A stretch of DNA of 64,000 nucleotides from Deltaproteobacteria bacterium (GTDB lineage Bacteria; Desulfobacterota; Syntrophobacteria; Syntrophobacterales; Syntrophobacteraceae), in NCBI GenBank assembly GCA_012517315.1, contig JAAYVE010000045.1:37094-101093 (forward strand), in the 5' to 3' direction. The position numbers and the translations under genes are program-made. The notes under the pieces are model-generated. The model was not told where the DNA came from. It was given only the letters and a program-made list of their open reading frames with translations, and did not search any database. Each line of letters starts with the position of its first letter. Positions within the stretch are counted from its first letter, which is position 1. Positions 44,635 through 53,238 of the stretch are shown piece after piece.

Positions 44635-45189
44635 TCAAAGTCCCAACCGACCGCTGATGGCCGTCATGGCATCGATACTGAGAGCGATGAAGTCCATGAG
44701 CGGTATATCGATTCGCTCACAGAGTCCCACGTGGGCCCTGTTCACGTTACGGGCAAAGTCCTTGCTCTTCATGCGCTTTTGAACCGAAGCGGAAGTCAGC
44801 CGCTCAAGCTTCTTGTCGGGGTGGACCAAAGCAGCGGCTACGATCAGTCCCGTCACCGTTTCGGCGCATGTGAGAGCGAAATCCAGCTGCGTCTCCCGCT
44901 GAAGGTTAAGGGCTTCGGCGTTGTGGCGCAGGATGGCGTCCGTGGCTTCCTCGGGAAAACCGTAAGGGGCTAGAATCTCAACCGTTTTCAAGCCATGGGC
45001 GGCAGGATTGTCGCGTGTGTATTCAAAGTCGAGATCGTGCAGTAGGCCCACCTGCCCCCACAATTCCACGTCCTGGCGCAGTCTCTCGGCAAGAGCCCGC
45101 ATGATGGCCTCCGTGGCAAGGCAATGCTTCCTCAGGTTGTCCGCCTGTACATGGGTTTCCAGCAGGGAATAGGCCTCTTGCCGGGTCAT
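44635..45189 (-). CDS. HD-domain metal-dependent phosphohydrolase-like protein
   Basis: 184 aa from the ATG at 45189; a GTG nine codons earlier is an alternative. The HD motifs are plain: NLRKHCLATEAIMRALAERL with the first His, VGLLHDLDFEY with HD, AAHGLKTVEIL with a His, and AILRHNAEAL. This is the small HDIG/YqeK-like form common in anaerobes. Substrate unknown, but predicted nucleotide phosphohydrolase. Part of a minus-strand run after the Rho-N-like gene. Confidence 0.85.
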   Translation of the reverse strand: MTRQEAYSLLETHVQADNLRKHCLATEAIMRALAERLRQDVELWGQVGLLHDLDFEYTRDNPAAHGLKTVEILAPYGFPEEATDAILRHNAEALNLQRETQLDFALTCAETVTGLIVAAALVHPDKKLERLTSASVQKRMKSKDFARNVNRAHVGLCERIDIPLMDFIALSIDAMTAISGRLGL

Positions 45190-45220
45190 TTCCGCATAAC
45201 CGCCGCCGATAGTCACGTGC

Positions 45221-45553
45221 CTAAGCCGCCTTACGCGTTTTCTTCTTCAGGTTGCTGATGCGACGCCGGAAGGCGTCCGCCAGTTTGGCATTGCCGCTCT
45301 CCTTGGCCTGGGCCCGCTTCGCCTTGAGCTCCCGTATTTTGGCCTTGATGCTCCTCACGTCGATGTCCGCTTTGCGGGATCGGCCCTCGTCGACGATTCC
45401 CTTAACTTCCTTGATGGCGGCGATGATCTCAAGCTTGTTCATGCCGTGGACCCCCACGATGTTTCCCAGGCTGAGGGCCATTTCTCTGAGTTCCTTGGCG
45501 GTCATCTTGTCCAGGGGCTTTTCTTTCTTTTCTTTGTCCTTCTTCTTACCCAT
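45221..45553 (-). CDS. Small basic protein with Rho N-terminal (SAP-like) domain
   Basis: 110 aa from the ATG at 45553 (GGAG about 9 nt upstream). After a Lys-rich head ([15 protein letters not shown]) it has a Rho-N/SAP-like helix-turn: [38 protein letters not shown] basic coiled segment follows ([18 protein letters not shown]...[15 protein letters not shown]), which could bind nucleic acid. It overlaps the slipin gene by 8 nt and so is translationally coupled to it. Function is unknown; the fold suggests RNA or DNA contact. Confidence 0.8.
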   Translation of the reverse strand: MGKKKDKEKKEKPLDKMTAKELREMALSLGNIVGVHGMNKLEIIAAIKEVKGIVDEGRSRKADIDVRSIKAKIRELKAKRAQAKESGNAKLADAFRRRISNLKKKTRKAA

Positions 45554-46355
45554 CAATCGGCTCCTTACCTTCCACCTGCTCCTGTCCCTTGCCCTTTTCC
45601 ATCATCTCTGCCAGCGTGATGAACGGCCTGAAAAGGTCGACGGGAATGGGGAAGAGGGTTGTGGAATTGTTCTCGGCAGCGATCTCCCTGAGCGTTTGGA
45701 GGTAGCGGAGTTGCAGCGCCGTGGGGGCCTGCTGGATGATCAGGGCGGCGTCCACGAGCTTCGCGGCCGCCTGGTATTCCCCCTCCGCACCAATGACCTT
45801 CGCCCGCCTCTCCCGCTCTGCCTCCGCCTGTTTCGCCATGGCCCGCTGCATCTCCATGGGCAGATCGATCTGTTTCACCTCCACCACCATCACCTTGATC
45901 CCCCACGGCTCCGTATGCCGGTCCAGGATCTCCTGGATGTGGGCATTGATCTTGTCCCGCTCCGCCAAGAGGTCGTCTAGTTCCGCTTGGCCGCAAACGC
46001 TCCTGAGCGTCGTCTGCGCGAGCTGGCTTGTGGCGTAAAGGTAGTTTTCCACGGAGATCATTGCCTTGACGGGATCGATAACGCGGAAATAGATGACGGC
46101 GCTCACCTTCACGGACACGTTGTCCCGCGTGATCACGTCCTGAGCGGGAACATCCGTTGCGATGAGGCGAAGGCTCACTTTAACCATTCGGTCGATGTAG
46201 GGAATCAGCAGGATGAGGCCCGGTCCCTTTGCGCGCAGGACTCGGCCCAGGCGAAACACCACGCCCCGTTCGTACTCGTTCAGAATGCGGATGGCATTTG
46301 CAAGAAAGAGCACCGCCAGCACGATAACGAGCGCCAAGCCATATACCGATGGCAT
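45546..46355 (-). CDS. Slipin/stomatin-like SPFH-domain membrane protein
   Basis: 269 aa. One N-terminal membrane helix ([16 protein letters not shown]) is followed by the SPFH/Band 7 domain, with [54 protein letters not shown], and the [24 protein letters not shown] signature. A helical region ([26 protein letters not shown]) drives oligomerisation. Slipins form membrane microdomain scaffolds and are partnered by NfeD proteases, and exactly such a gene lies 60 bp upstream. GGGAGG precedes the ATG. Confidence 0.95.
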   Translation of the reverse strand: MPSVYGLALVIVLAVLFLANAIRILNEYERGVVFRLGRVLRAKGPGLILLIPYIDRMVKVSLRLIATDVPAQDVITRDNVSVKVSAVIYFRVIDPVKAMISVENYLYATSQLAQTTLRSVCGQAELDDLLAERDKINAHIQEILDRHTEPWGIKVMVVEVKQIDLPMEMQRAMAKQAEAERERRAKVIGAEGEYQAAAKLVDAALIIQQAPTALQLRYLQTLREIAAENNSTTLFPIPVDLFRPFITLAEMMEKGKGQEQVEGKEPIDG

Positions 46356-46418
46356 TTCCCCCTCCCTGCCGTGTCAGGCACCTGCAGCTCTGATCATGAG
46401 TTAGAGAAATAATTCACT

Positions 46419-47735
46419 CTATTTAGCATCCATTTTCTTGACTTTCAACTTCAAATTCTCCACGGAGGTCACCACGACCTTCTCTCCCACTCCAATGGGG
46501 TCATCCGACTCGGCGTTCCAGAGTTCTCCCGAGACGAAGACCTTTCCCTGGGGGTTCAGTTCCTGCATCACCTCCCCCGTGAGTCCTTCCATGGCTTCTC
46601 CCCCGATTTCGGGCTTGCGCAATTGTGCACGAAACGCAAGGGTTGCCACCGTCACAAAAAACGCAGATACCAGCAGAACCGTTGGAACGAAGACGGAAAG
46701 GGCCAGAGGGTTTGTGGAACCGGGAACCCTGAAGAGCATGAGGGACCCCAGGACAAGACAGAGCACGCCGGCAACGCTCAGCATCCCGTAGGAAGCGACT
46801 TTGATTTCCAGGAGGAAAAACAGCACGGCCAGGAGAATGAGCAGGACGCCGGCGTAGTTTACCGGCAGCGTTTGGAGGGCGTAAAGGGCGAGGATGAGGG
46901 AAATCCCGCCGATGACCCCCGGGAGGATGGCGCCCGGCTGAGAGAGCTCGAAGTACAGGCCCGCAAGCCCGATCATGAGGAGGAGATAAGCGATGTTCGG
47001 GTTGCTGATGGTCCGGAGAACCTTGTGCTGCCAACCTGGAGCGAGGGTGCGTTCCTCGAGTTTCAAGGTACTGAGACGCGTCTTGCGCCCCTTGTGCTCG
47101 ATTTCCCACCCGTCCAGCCTTTTGAGGAGATCGGGAAGGTCTGATGCAACCAGATCGATGACATTTTCGGCGAAAGCTTCGTGGGCTGTCGCGGAGATGC
47201 TCTTGCGAACCGCCTTTTCAAGCCAGTTTCCATTGCGACCCCGCTGGTCGGCGATGCTCCGGGCAAAGGCCACTGTGTCGTTGACCACTTTCTCACCCAT
47301 GGTGGAGGGAACGTCCCCCCCGCCCGTCGTGACGGGATGGGCCGCTCCAATGTTGGTCCCGGGAGCCATGGCCGCGATGTCTGCAGCAGCCGTGATGAAG
47401 ACCCCCGCCGATGCGGCTTGGGCTCCACTGGGAGAAACGAAGACCACGATGGGAACGGATGCGTTGAGAATGGCCTGGACAATGCCCCGCGTCGCCGTGA
47501 GGAGCCCGCCGGGTGTATCGAGAAGGATGACCAGCAAATGGGCCCCGTCCCGCTCGGAGGTGCTGATGGCGTAAGAGATGAAATCCTCCACTCCGGGGTT
47601 GATGGTGTCCTGTATCTTGATGACGTTGAAGTGGCTGGAGCTGCTCCAAGCGGGGTCCCATGGGATGAGGAGGGTGAGGAGAAGGAGCAGAAGAGAACGC
47701 CATTTGCCTTTGGGATCGGTAGTCTTCCTGGCCAT
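46419..47735 (-). CDS. NfeD-family membrane serine protease (ClpP-class, 1510-N type)
   Basis: 438 aa. A signal peptide (WRSLLLLLLTLLIPWDPAWSSS) is followed by a ClpP/crotonase-like protease domain: LVILLDTPGGLLTATRGIVQAIL, then the nucleophile region SPSGAQAASAGVFITAAADIAAMAPGTNIGAAHPV with Ser, plus a catalytic-dyad Lys in EKVVNDTVAFARSIAD. Four membrane helices (about 235-335) and a C-terminal NfeD OB fold (LTGEVMQELNPQGKVFVSGELWNAES) complete it. NfeD proteases cleave the C-terminus of stomatin/slipin partners; the slipin is next door. GGAGGATGAG precedes the ATG. Confidence 0.95.
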   Translation of the reverse strand: MARKTTDPKGKWRSLLLLLLTLLIPWDPAWSSSSHFNVIKIQDTINPGVEDFISYAISTSERDGAHLLVILLDTPGGLLTATRGIVQAILNASVPIVVFVSPSGAQAASAGVFITAAADIAAMAPGTNIGAAHPVTTGGGDVPSTMGEKVVNDTVAFARSIADQRGRNGNWLEKAVRKSISATAHEAFAENVIDLVASDLPDLLKRLDGWEIEHKGRKTRLSTLKLEERTLAPGWQHKVLRTISNPNIAYLLLMIGLAGLYFELSQPGAILPGVIGGISLILALYALQTLPVNYAGVLLILLAVLFFLLEIKVASYGMLSVAGVLCLVLGSLMLFRVPGSTNPLALSVFVPTVLLVSAFFVTVATLAFRAQLRKPEIGGEAMEGLTGEVMQELNPQGKVFVSGELWNAESDDPIGVGEKVVVTSVENLKLKVKKMDAK

Positions 47736-47741
47736 CGTCGC

Positions 47742-48473
47742 TCATCCTCCTTCCTGCGCGCTGAGGATGCGGTGGATTTCTCGCAGATCTTTCAGTGTGG
47801 AAGGCTTCTGTGAAGGATTCCGAAGGAGGTAGGCAGGGTGGAAGGTGCAGACGAGGGGGATCCCCCGCCACTGATGAACCTTGCCTCGCAGGACGGTCAT
47901 GGGAGCCAGAGTGCCCAACAAGGTTCTTGCCGCACAAGCGCCCAGGGTACAGATGACTCTCGGCCGGATGGCCATGAGCTGCCTCACGAGGAAGGTCGAG
48001 CAGATCTCCGTCTCATCGGACTGGGGTGTCCGGTTGCCGGGGGGACGGCATTTGACCACGTTGCAGATGTACAGGTCTTTCCTCGCCAGTTGCAGGGCGT
48101 CAATCATCTTGTCGAGAAGTTTTCCCGCACGACCCACAAAGGGCCGGCCCTGCCGATCCTCGTCGAAACCGGGTCCTTCTCCCACAAAAACCAGCGGTGC
48201 GCTGGGGGATCCCTCTCCGAACACCAAGTGGCCGCGACCTTCATGGAGACGGCAGCGTTTGCAGTCCCCCATCTCTTCCCTGATGGAGGCCAGGAGCTGC
48301 GCCCCGTCAGCTCTCCGAGAGTCTCGGAGAGTGATGGGGACAGCGGATGGGACGGCTCCCCAGCGGTTGCAGGGGAATTCCCGGGCTCCGGACAGACCGA
48401 GACTCGTGAAAAGCCATTTCAGACGGCGAAGGGTGGCCGGCGTCTCTCCCCTGAGAATGTGATGATGCTCCAT
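47742..48473 (-). CDS. Family 4 uracil-DNA glycosylase (Fe-S type)
   Basis: 243 aa. Fe-S cluster cysteines in GDCKRCRLHEGRGHLVFGEGSP, motif A GEGPGFDEDRQGRPFVGRAGKLLDKMI, NVVKCRPPGNRTP and motif B FHPAYLLRNP are the family 4/5 UDG pattern. It removes uracil from DNA to start base-excision repair. The first about 50 residues, before the catalytic core, are an N-terminal extension seen in some members. It ends only a few bases before the nfeD start. Confidence 0.93.
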   Translation of the reverse strand: MEHHHILRGETPATLRRLKWLFTSLGLSGAREFPCNRWGAVPSAVPITLRDSRRADGAQLLASIREEMGDCKRCRLHEGRGHLVFGEGSPSAPLVFVGEGPGFDEDRQGRPFVGRAGKLLDKMIDALQLARKDLYICNVVKCRPPGNRTPQSDETEICSTFLVRQLMAIRPRVICTLGACAARTLLGTLAPMTVLRGKVHQWRGIPLVCTFHPAYLLRNPSQKPSTLKDLREIHRILSAQEGG

Positions 48474-48478
48474 AGCCC

Positions 48479-49678
48479 CTAGGTGCTCGCCAGCAGCGAC
48501 TCGATTCGATTCAATATTTCCCCGGCGACCCGCTCTTTCGGCATCCGGGGGAGTTCATCCATCGACCCGTCTTTCCTGATGATTTTCACCTCGTTGGTGT
48601 CGCAGCCGAAACCGGACCCGGGATTCACCAGATTGTTGGCCACGATGAAATCAAGTCTTTTTTGCGTCAATTTTTGCATGGCATTTTCCACGAGGTTTTC
48701 GGTCTCGGCGGCGAATCCAACGAGGACCTGCCCGTCCCGCCGGCGCTGGCCGAGGCCGGCCAGGATGTCCGGGTTTCTCAGGAGTTGCACCCAAAGATCT
48801 CCTTCCGCCTTCTTGACCTTATGGGGAGAGGCTTCGGCGGGGCGATAGTCGCCCACGGCAGCTGCCATGATGATCACGTCCATGTCGCGGGCGAGTCCCG
48901 TGATGCACTCCTCCATCTGGAGCGCCGTCACAATCCGGTGAAGATGAACGCCGAGGGGCGGGTGGAGATAGGTGGGACCGCTCACGAGGTGGACTTCCGC
49001 CGAACGCCTGGCTGCCACGGTGGCCAGAGCGTAACCCATTTTTCCCGTGGATGGATTGCTGATGTAACGCACGGGATCGAAGGCCTCCCATGTGGGGCCG
49101 GCGCTCACCAGAACCCGCCTCCCGGCCAGGCTTCCGGGGGTGAGTGCGCGGTGAGCCGTTTCCAGGATGGTCGTCAATTCGGCCAAGCGCCCGGTGCCTT
49201 CCTCCTTGCACGCCAATTCCCCCGCTTCCGGTTCCACGATGATGCAACCCCTTTGGCGCAAGGTTTCCAGATTCCTCTGGACCACTGGGTTCTCGTACAT
49301 TTTCACGTTCATGGCCGGGCACACCACAATGGGTGCGGTGGCCGCGAGAAGGACGGTCGTGAGATAATCGTCAGCGATTCCTGCTGCCATTTTAGCGATG
49401 ATGTTCGCGGTGGCGGGGATCACCATGATGAGGTGTGCGGCTCGGGCAACCTGGATGTGTCCGATCTGCGATTCCAGCCCGAGGTCGAACAGGTCCGTGC
49501 ATACCGGCTGTCCGGAAAGGGTTTGCAGAGTGAGAGGGGAAACGAACTGGCGGGCGTTCGCAGTCATCACCACCTGGACGTTCGCCCCTGCCTTGACGAA
49601 GGAACGTACCACTTCTGCTGCCTTGTAAGCTGCTATTCCTCCGGTCACTCCCAGGACGATGGTTTTTCCGTCTAACAT
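48479..49678 (-). CDS. coaBC: Bifunctional phosphopantothenoylcysteine decarboxylase / phosphopantothenate-cysteine ligase
   Basis: 399 aa from the ATG at 49678; the longer open frame is not like the family. CoaC half: IVLGVTGGIAAYKAAEV, active His in SQIGHIQVARAAHLIMVIPATAN, PAMNVKMYENP and the conserved Cys region ELACKEEGTGRLAE. CoaB half (about 185-399): VLVSAGPTWEAFDPVRYISNPSTGKMGYALA (SAG-T and NSSGKMG-like) and KRLDFIVANNL. It makes 4'-phosphopantetheine for CoA. The gene is on the minus strand ahead of the UDG gene. Confidence 0.97.
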   Translation of the reverse strand: MLDGKTIVLGVTGGIAAYKAAEVVRSFVKAGANVQVVMTANARQFVSPLTLQTLSGQPVCTDLFDLGLESQIGHIQVARAAHLIMVIPATANIIAKMAAGIADDYLTTVLLAATAPIVVCPAMNVKMYENPVVQRNLETLRQRGCIIVEPEAGELACKEEGTGRLAELTTILETAHRALTPGSLAGRRVLVSAGPTWEAFDPVRYISNPSTGKMGYALATVAARRSAEVHLVSGPTYLHPPLGVHLHRIVTALQMEECITGLARDMDVIIMAAAVGDYRPAEASPHKVKKAEGDLWVQLLRNPDILAGLGQRRRDGQVLVGFAAETENLVENAMQKLTQKRLDFIVANNLVNPGSGFGCDTNEVKIIRKDGSMDELPRMPKERVAGEILNRIESLLAST

Positions 49679-49947
49679 GAACCTGCCAATCCTCTTGCAC
49701 TGAATCCGTTGCTCCGGATGCTGACCTGACACCCCGAAGCAATCCGTCCTCAGTAAGGAGATCAAGCACCGCAGCAGGCTTTTGTCTGGGGAAAGCCGTT
49801 GGGCGAACCATAGTCCCACGGTCCTTCGAGATCCCGTTGGGAACACAGACGGCCCCGGCCCCCATCAAATGGCGTTCCGGCAGCGAACCCGGGTACTGCC
49901 CACGTATCGCGCGTGCGAGCCCCTCCGCGGCGGAATACCGCCGTGGC

Positions 49948-50442
49948 TCAGATCCGGCCGCTTGAGGGGGCTACGTAGATCTCCACATAAGTGTAGTAAA
50001 GCTTTTCATATAAATTGATGATACAGCTTCTTTCCGCCTTTTCAAAGATGAGGACGGAACGCTTGTACCGGAACCCTCCCTTCGGTTTCCAGTTTTCTTT
50101 GGGCAGGGCCATCTGGAAGAAATTGATCACGGAGTTGACATCCACTCTTCCCCGGAGAGTGAGCAAACCCGCCTTCTGATTCCCGGATTGAAAAGTGTAG
50201 GATTCATCCGACACGAGCCTCAACTCGGAAGGTGTCGGGATGTCCGGGAAGTCATAGAAATAGGGGCGCGGAGCCGAGGTCTCCCGTGCAGGCGCGGGGC
50301 CGGCCGTCTGCTGCGGCGGCTGGGAAACCGGATTGGGGGGCGCTGCATTGCGACCTCCCAAGGAACCGCATCCTGAAAGAAGGGTCAGGACAACAAGGAT
50401 CGCTCCTCCCATCCAGACGTGATGGCGTTTGAGAGTACCCAT
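49948..50442 (-). CDS. Predicted lipoprotein of unknown function
   Basis: 164 aa with GGGAGG before the ATG. A hydrophobic signal with lipobox LLSGC (MGGAILVVLTLLSGCGSLGG) is followed by a Pro/Ala/Gln-rich linker and a compact globular domain: FYDFPDIPTPSELRLVSDESYTFQSGNQKAGLLTLRGRVDVNSVINFFQ. The predicted fold is beta-rich with a conserved aromatic core. The family is found in Deltaproteobacteria-like genomes as far as I can recall, but I cannot name it. It is probably anchored in the outer membrane. Confidence 0.85.
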   Translation of the reverse strand: MGTLKRHHVWMGGAILVVLTLLSGCGSLGGRNAAPPNPVSQPPQQTAGPAPARETSAPRPYFYDFPDIPTPSELRLVSDESYTFQSGNQKAGLLTLRGRVDVNSVINFFQMALPKENWKPKGGFRYKRSVLIFEKAERSCIINLYEKLYYTYVEIYVAPSSGRI

Positions 50443-50551
50443 GGATTTCCTCCCTCACTTTTCGAATCGCGATCTGCCGCAACTTTTCGACGGTTGGCCG
50501 GTTAGTTGTCCCGCAAGCGTCGCGGGTTCCCCCGCGCCGATTTCCGAACCC

Positions 50552-51184
50552 CTAGCGGAAAAAGGGGTTGGTTTTCCGCTCTCGTCCCACGGTTGTCGAG
50601 GGACCATGCCCCGGATGGACAGCCGTGTCGTCTTCCAGACAAAAAATCTTTTGGCGAACGGAGCAGATCAGCTGGGCGTAGGACCCTCCGGGAAAATCCG
50701 TGCGGCCGATGGACCCCGCGAAGAGGGTGTCCCCGACGAAGACTCTCCTTGCCTTTTTCATCCAGAAGCTTACATGGCCGGGTGTGTGTCCGGGAGTCTC
50801 CAGCACGTTCAACACCAGCCCGCCGAATCGGAGGACGTCCCCTTCGCGCAGGTCACGGTCGATCCTGATTGGTCCCGCGAGCGGTTTGAGGCCGAAGTAG
50901 GCACCCATGGTGACCATGCTCTGCTCCACGATGGGAATGTCCAAGGGATGCATGTGAATCTCCCCCCCCTGCTTCTCCTTGAGGGTCCATGCGTCCATCA
51001 CGTGATCATAATGGCCGTGGGTATTCAGGATGGCGACGAGTTTGAGTCCCAGGGATTGAATTCTGGCGGCGATGGCTTGGCCGTCCCCCCCGGGATCGAT
51101 CACCACCGCCTGTCGGGTCGCGGGGTCCCCCAGGAGATAGCTGTTGGTCTGCAACATTCCGACGACGCGAGACTCGAGAATCAT
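50552..51184 (-). CDS. Metallo-beta-lactamase-fold hydrolase (glyoxalase II-like)
   Basis: 210 aa from the ATG at 51184 (AGGA about 7 nt upstream); a GTG at 51217 overlapping the nitroreductase stop (GTGA) is an alternative. The binuclear zinc motif THGHYDHVMDA is plain, with further His in ETPGHTPGHVSFW and the C-terminal VHPGHGPSTTVGRE, and Asp in VFVGDTLFAGSIGRTDFPGG. This is the compact YcbL/GloB-like hydroxyacylglutathione hydrolase form. The natural thioester is unknown. Confidence 0.93.
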   Translation of the reverse strand: MILESRVVGMLQTNSYLLGDPATRQAVVIDPGGDGQAIAARIQSLGLKLVAILNTHGHYDHVMDAWTLKEKQGGEIHMHPLDIPIVEQSMVTMGAYFGLKPLAGPIRIDRDLREGDVLRFGGLVLNVLETPGHTPGHVSFWMKKARRVFVGDTLFAGSIGRTDFPGGSYAQLICSVRQKIFCLEDDTAVHPGHGPSTTVGRERKTNPFFR

Positions 51185-51213
51185 GTTGTCGTCCTGGCTT
51201 CTTTCCAATGAAC

Positions 51214-51738
51214 TCACCTTTCGAGAAGGATCAACTCTTCAAGGGATCGGCGATGGGAACTCTGACTCCTGTGGGCTGGATGCCCAGCGGCCACTACAGC
51301 CATGAGCTGCAGTCGATCGGGGAGATCCAGGATGGCGAGGAGCCGCTCCTGATTCTTGAGGATTTCTCCGATCCATACGGCTCCCAAACCCTTGGAGTGC
51401 AGGGTCAGTAGGAGGTTCTGGATGGCGGCTCCCACCGCCTGGACGTCCTTCACGGAGTCGTAGGAGGATTCCTTGTCGAGGAAAACAACGACGAGCACTG
51501 GGGCGCTCCGGAGCACGGCGGCATAGCGAGTGAGTTTTGCCAGCTGTTCCTTGAGGTCGGTGTCCCAGATGATGGCAAAGCGCCACGGCTGGTTGTTGAG
51601 TCCCGACGGGGCCCATGAAGCCGCCTTGATGGCTTCCATGATGACCTTTCTCTCCACGGGCGCTTCCAGGAAATGCCGGACGCTTCTGCGCTGGAAGATA
51701 GCGGTCGTCACGTCCATGCCGGCATTCTGATCATTCAT
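51214..51738 (-). CDS. Nitroreductase-family FMN oxidoreductase
   Basis: 174 aa. The family opening DVTTAIFQRRSVRHFLEAPV (FMN-phosphate Arg/Ser), AASWAPSGLNNQPWRFAII, and the mid-domain AVGAAIQNLLLTLHSKGLGAVWIGEI are clear; a late GHPAHRSQSSHRRSLEEL stretch follows. Such proteins reduce nitro groups, quinones or similar with NAD(P)H. AAGGAG is 5 nt before the ATG. It probably forms an operon with the MBL hydrolase that follows. Confidence 0.93.
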   Translation of the reverse strand: MNDQNAGMDVTTAIFQRRSVRHFLEAPVERKVIMEAIKAASWAPSGLNNQPWRFAIIWDTDLKEQLAKLTRYAAVLRSAPVLVVVFLDKESSYDSVKDVQAVGAAIQNLLLTLHSKGLGAVWIGEILKNQERLLAILDLPDRLQLMAVVAAGHPAHRSQSSHRRSLEELILLER

Positions 51739-52093
51739 ACCTGCTCCTTGTGAATCAGCATCGTCGAGATGGATGAGGCTGCCTTTTCCCGTACAGGAGG
51801 TTTCTTGGAACGTCCCGGGCGGAAATATAGTCTCAGGCCGGGCGGTGGGTCAACCAGCTTGCCTCGGGGTTCTCCCATTCTCCTCCTTGTTCCCTTTTCC
51901 CATACCAGCTATACCAGAATCTCACGACTCATGCATAAGAAATCAGCCGCACTTTCAGCTTGTGAAATTCTGTTTTGCCTTTAATATTATGATCCCATCT
52001 CCTGCCCAGGGTGGAGATCCTTTCAACCGTTTCCATCTATTCAGCAGGGAACCGCCTGCCGGAACAATCCCGGCCATTCATGGAGGATAGCCC
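51739..52093. other. Divergent intergenic region before the STAS-mla operon
   Basis: About 355 bp with no credible gene. An A+T-rich patch at 51940-51995 holds the candidate promoter noted at 51960-51987. Confidence 0.6.
51960..51987 (+). promoter_or_regulatory. Candidate sigma70 promoter for STAS-mlaFED
   Basis: TTGTGA (51960-51965) and TAATAT (51982-51987) at 16-nt spacing, about 105 nt before the TTG start of the STAS gene. Confidence 0.4.
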
Positions 52094-52426
52094 TTGAGTG
52101 CTGCCGTTCTAGATCCCCCAGGGGATGCCCCGGTGGTCGAACTGACCGGGACAGTGGACTTCAAATCGGTGCCGGAGCTGAGAAAGAGGCTTCTCAAGGT
52201 GGTCAAGAAAAGGGGAGGGGACGGCCTGAGACTGGATTTTCGAAGAGTGACACGAATGGACACCTCCGGGGTCGCCATGTTGGTGGAACTCCATCAACTG
52301 GCGTCCTCCCGCGGGAGCCGCCTTGCCCTGATCGGTCTGAACGAACAGGTCCGCAGAATGATCCAGCTCGCTCGCCTGGACCGCCTCCTGGGTGTTTCCA
52401 TAGGGGAGGAGGCAGGGTGTCAATGA
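52094..52426 (+). CDS. STAS-domain protein, MlaB-like
   Basis: 110 aa from a TTG at 52094 with GGAGG about 8 nt upstream. The STAS pattern: VVELTGTVDFKSVPELRKRLLKVV, LRLDFRRVTRMDTSGVAMLVELHQLASSRGSRLALIGLNEQVRRMIQLARLDRL. The DTSG serine is the phosphorylatable or contact position in anti-sigma antagonists. Its ATGA overlap with the ATPase gene and the gene order STAS-ATPase-permease-MCE mark it as the MlaB-like partner of the ABC complex, where it stabilises MlaF. Confidence 0.88.
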   Translation: MSAAVLDPPGDAPVVELTGTVDFKSVPELRKRLLKVVKKRGGDGLRLDFRRVTRMDTSGVAMLVELHQLASSRGSRLALIGLNEQVRRMIQLARLDRLLGVSIGEEAGCQ

Positions 52427-53238
52427 GTGCGGAATCGCATCTCATCGACATGCAGGGGCTGAACAGTCATTACGGTGGCCGCCAGGTCCTTTTCGACATC
52501 CGCTTCACAATACCCCGCAGACAGGTGACGGTCATCATGGGGGTGAGCGGGTGTGGGAAGACGACTCTCCTGAGACACCTCATCGGCTTGAAGGCGACAC
52601 AGCCCGGCCAAGTGATGATCGACGGGGAGGATCTCGGAGGGTTCGACGAAGCGAAGCTGAGGGCCTACCGGCTCAAAACCGGCGTCCTATTCCAGGGGGG
52701 CGCACTTTTCAACTCACTCTCCCTCTGGGAAAACATTGCCGTTCCTCTGAAGGTGCACACCCGCCTGCCAGAGAAGATCATTCGCATCATGGCCGTGATC
52801 AAGCTCGGCCTCGTGGGACTGTCTGAGTTCTGCGACTACATGCCTTCCCAGTTGAGCGGCGGCATGCGCAAGCGTGCGGGGTTGGCACGCGCCCTCGCCA
52901 TGGACCCCGAGATCCTCTTCGTGGATGAGCCTTCGTCGGGCCTGGACCCGATCACGGCGGCGGGGCTCGATCAATTGATTCTCGATCTGCGCGAGACGCT
53001 GGGTATGACCATCATCGTGGTGACCCACGAACTGGAGAGCGCCTTTCACATCGCGGACCAGTTGATCGTGATGGACCAAGGCCGTGTGCTTGCCGCGGGG
53101 GGGCCCGAGGAAATCCAGGCCAGCGGGGACAAGAGGGTCAGACAGTTTCTGAACCGGCAGGCTGACCCCCGCTGGACGGAAAACCCAGCCACATCCTCTT
53201 GCCTGCCAGGTGAAAGAGTTGAGGAGGGGAAGGGATGA
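52423..53238 (+). CDS. mlaF: ABC transporter ATPase MlaF
   Basis: 271 aa from the ATG at 52423 (GTG two codons earlier possible). Walker A GVSGCGKTTLLRHL, Q-loop GVLFQGGALFNSLSLWENIA (the FQ.GALF..L..WEN motif is characteristic of MlaF/Ttg2A), signature LSGGMRKRAGLARALAMDPE, Walker B ILFVDEPSSGLDPI and H-loop THE. It powers phospholipid traffic between the inner and outer membranes through MlaE and MlaD. Overlaps mlaE by 4 nt. Confidence 0.96.
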   Translation: MSAESHLIDMQGLNSHYGGRQVLFDIRFTIPRRQVTVIMGVSGCGKTTLLRHLIGLKATQPGQVMIDGEDLGGFDEAKLRAYRLKTGVLFQGGALFNSLSLWENIAVPLKVHTRLPEKIIRIMAVIKLGLVGLSEFCDYMPSQLSGGMRKRAGLARALAMDPEILFVDEPSSGLDPITAAGLDQLILDLRETLGMTIIVVTHELESAFHIADQLIVMDQGRVLAAGGPEEIQASGDKRVRQFLNRQADPRWTENPATSSCLPGERVEEGKG

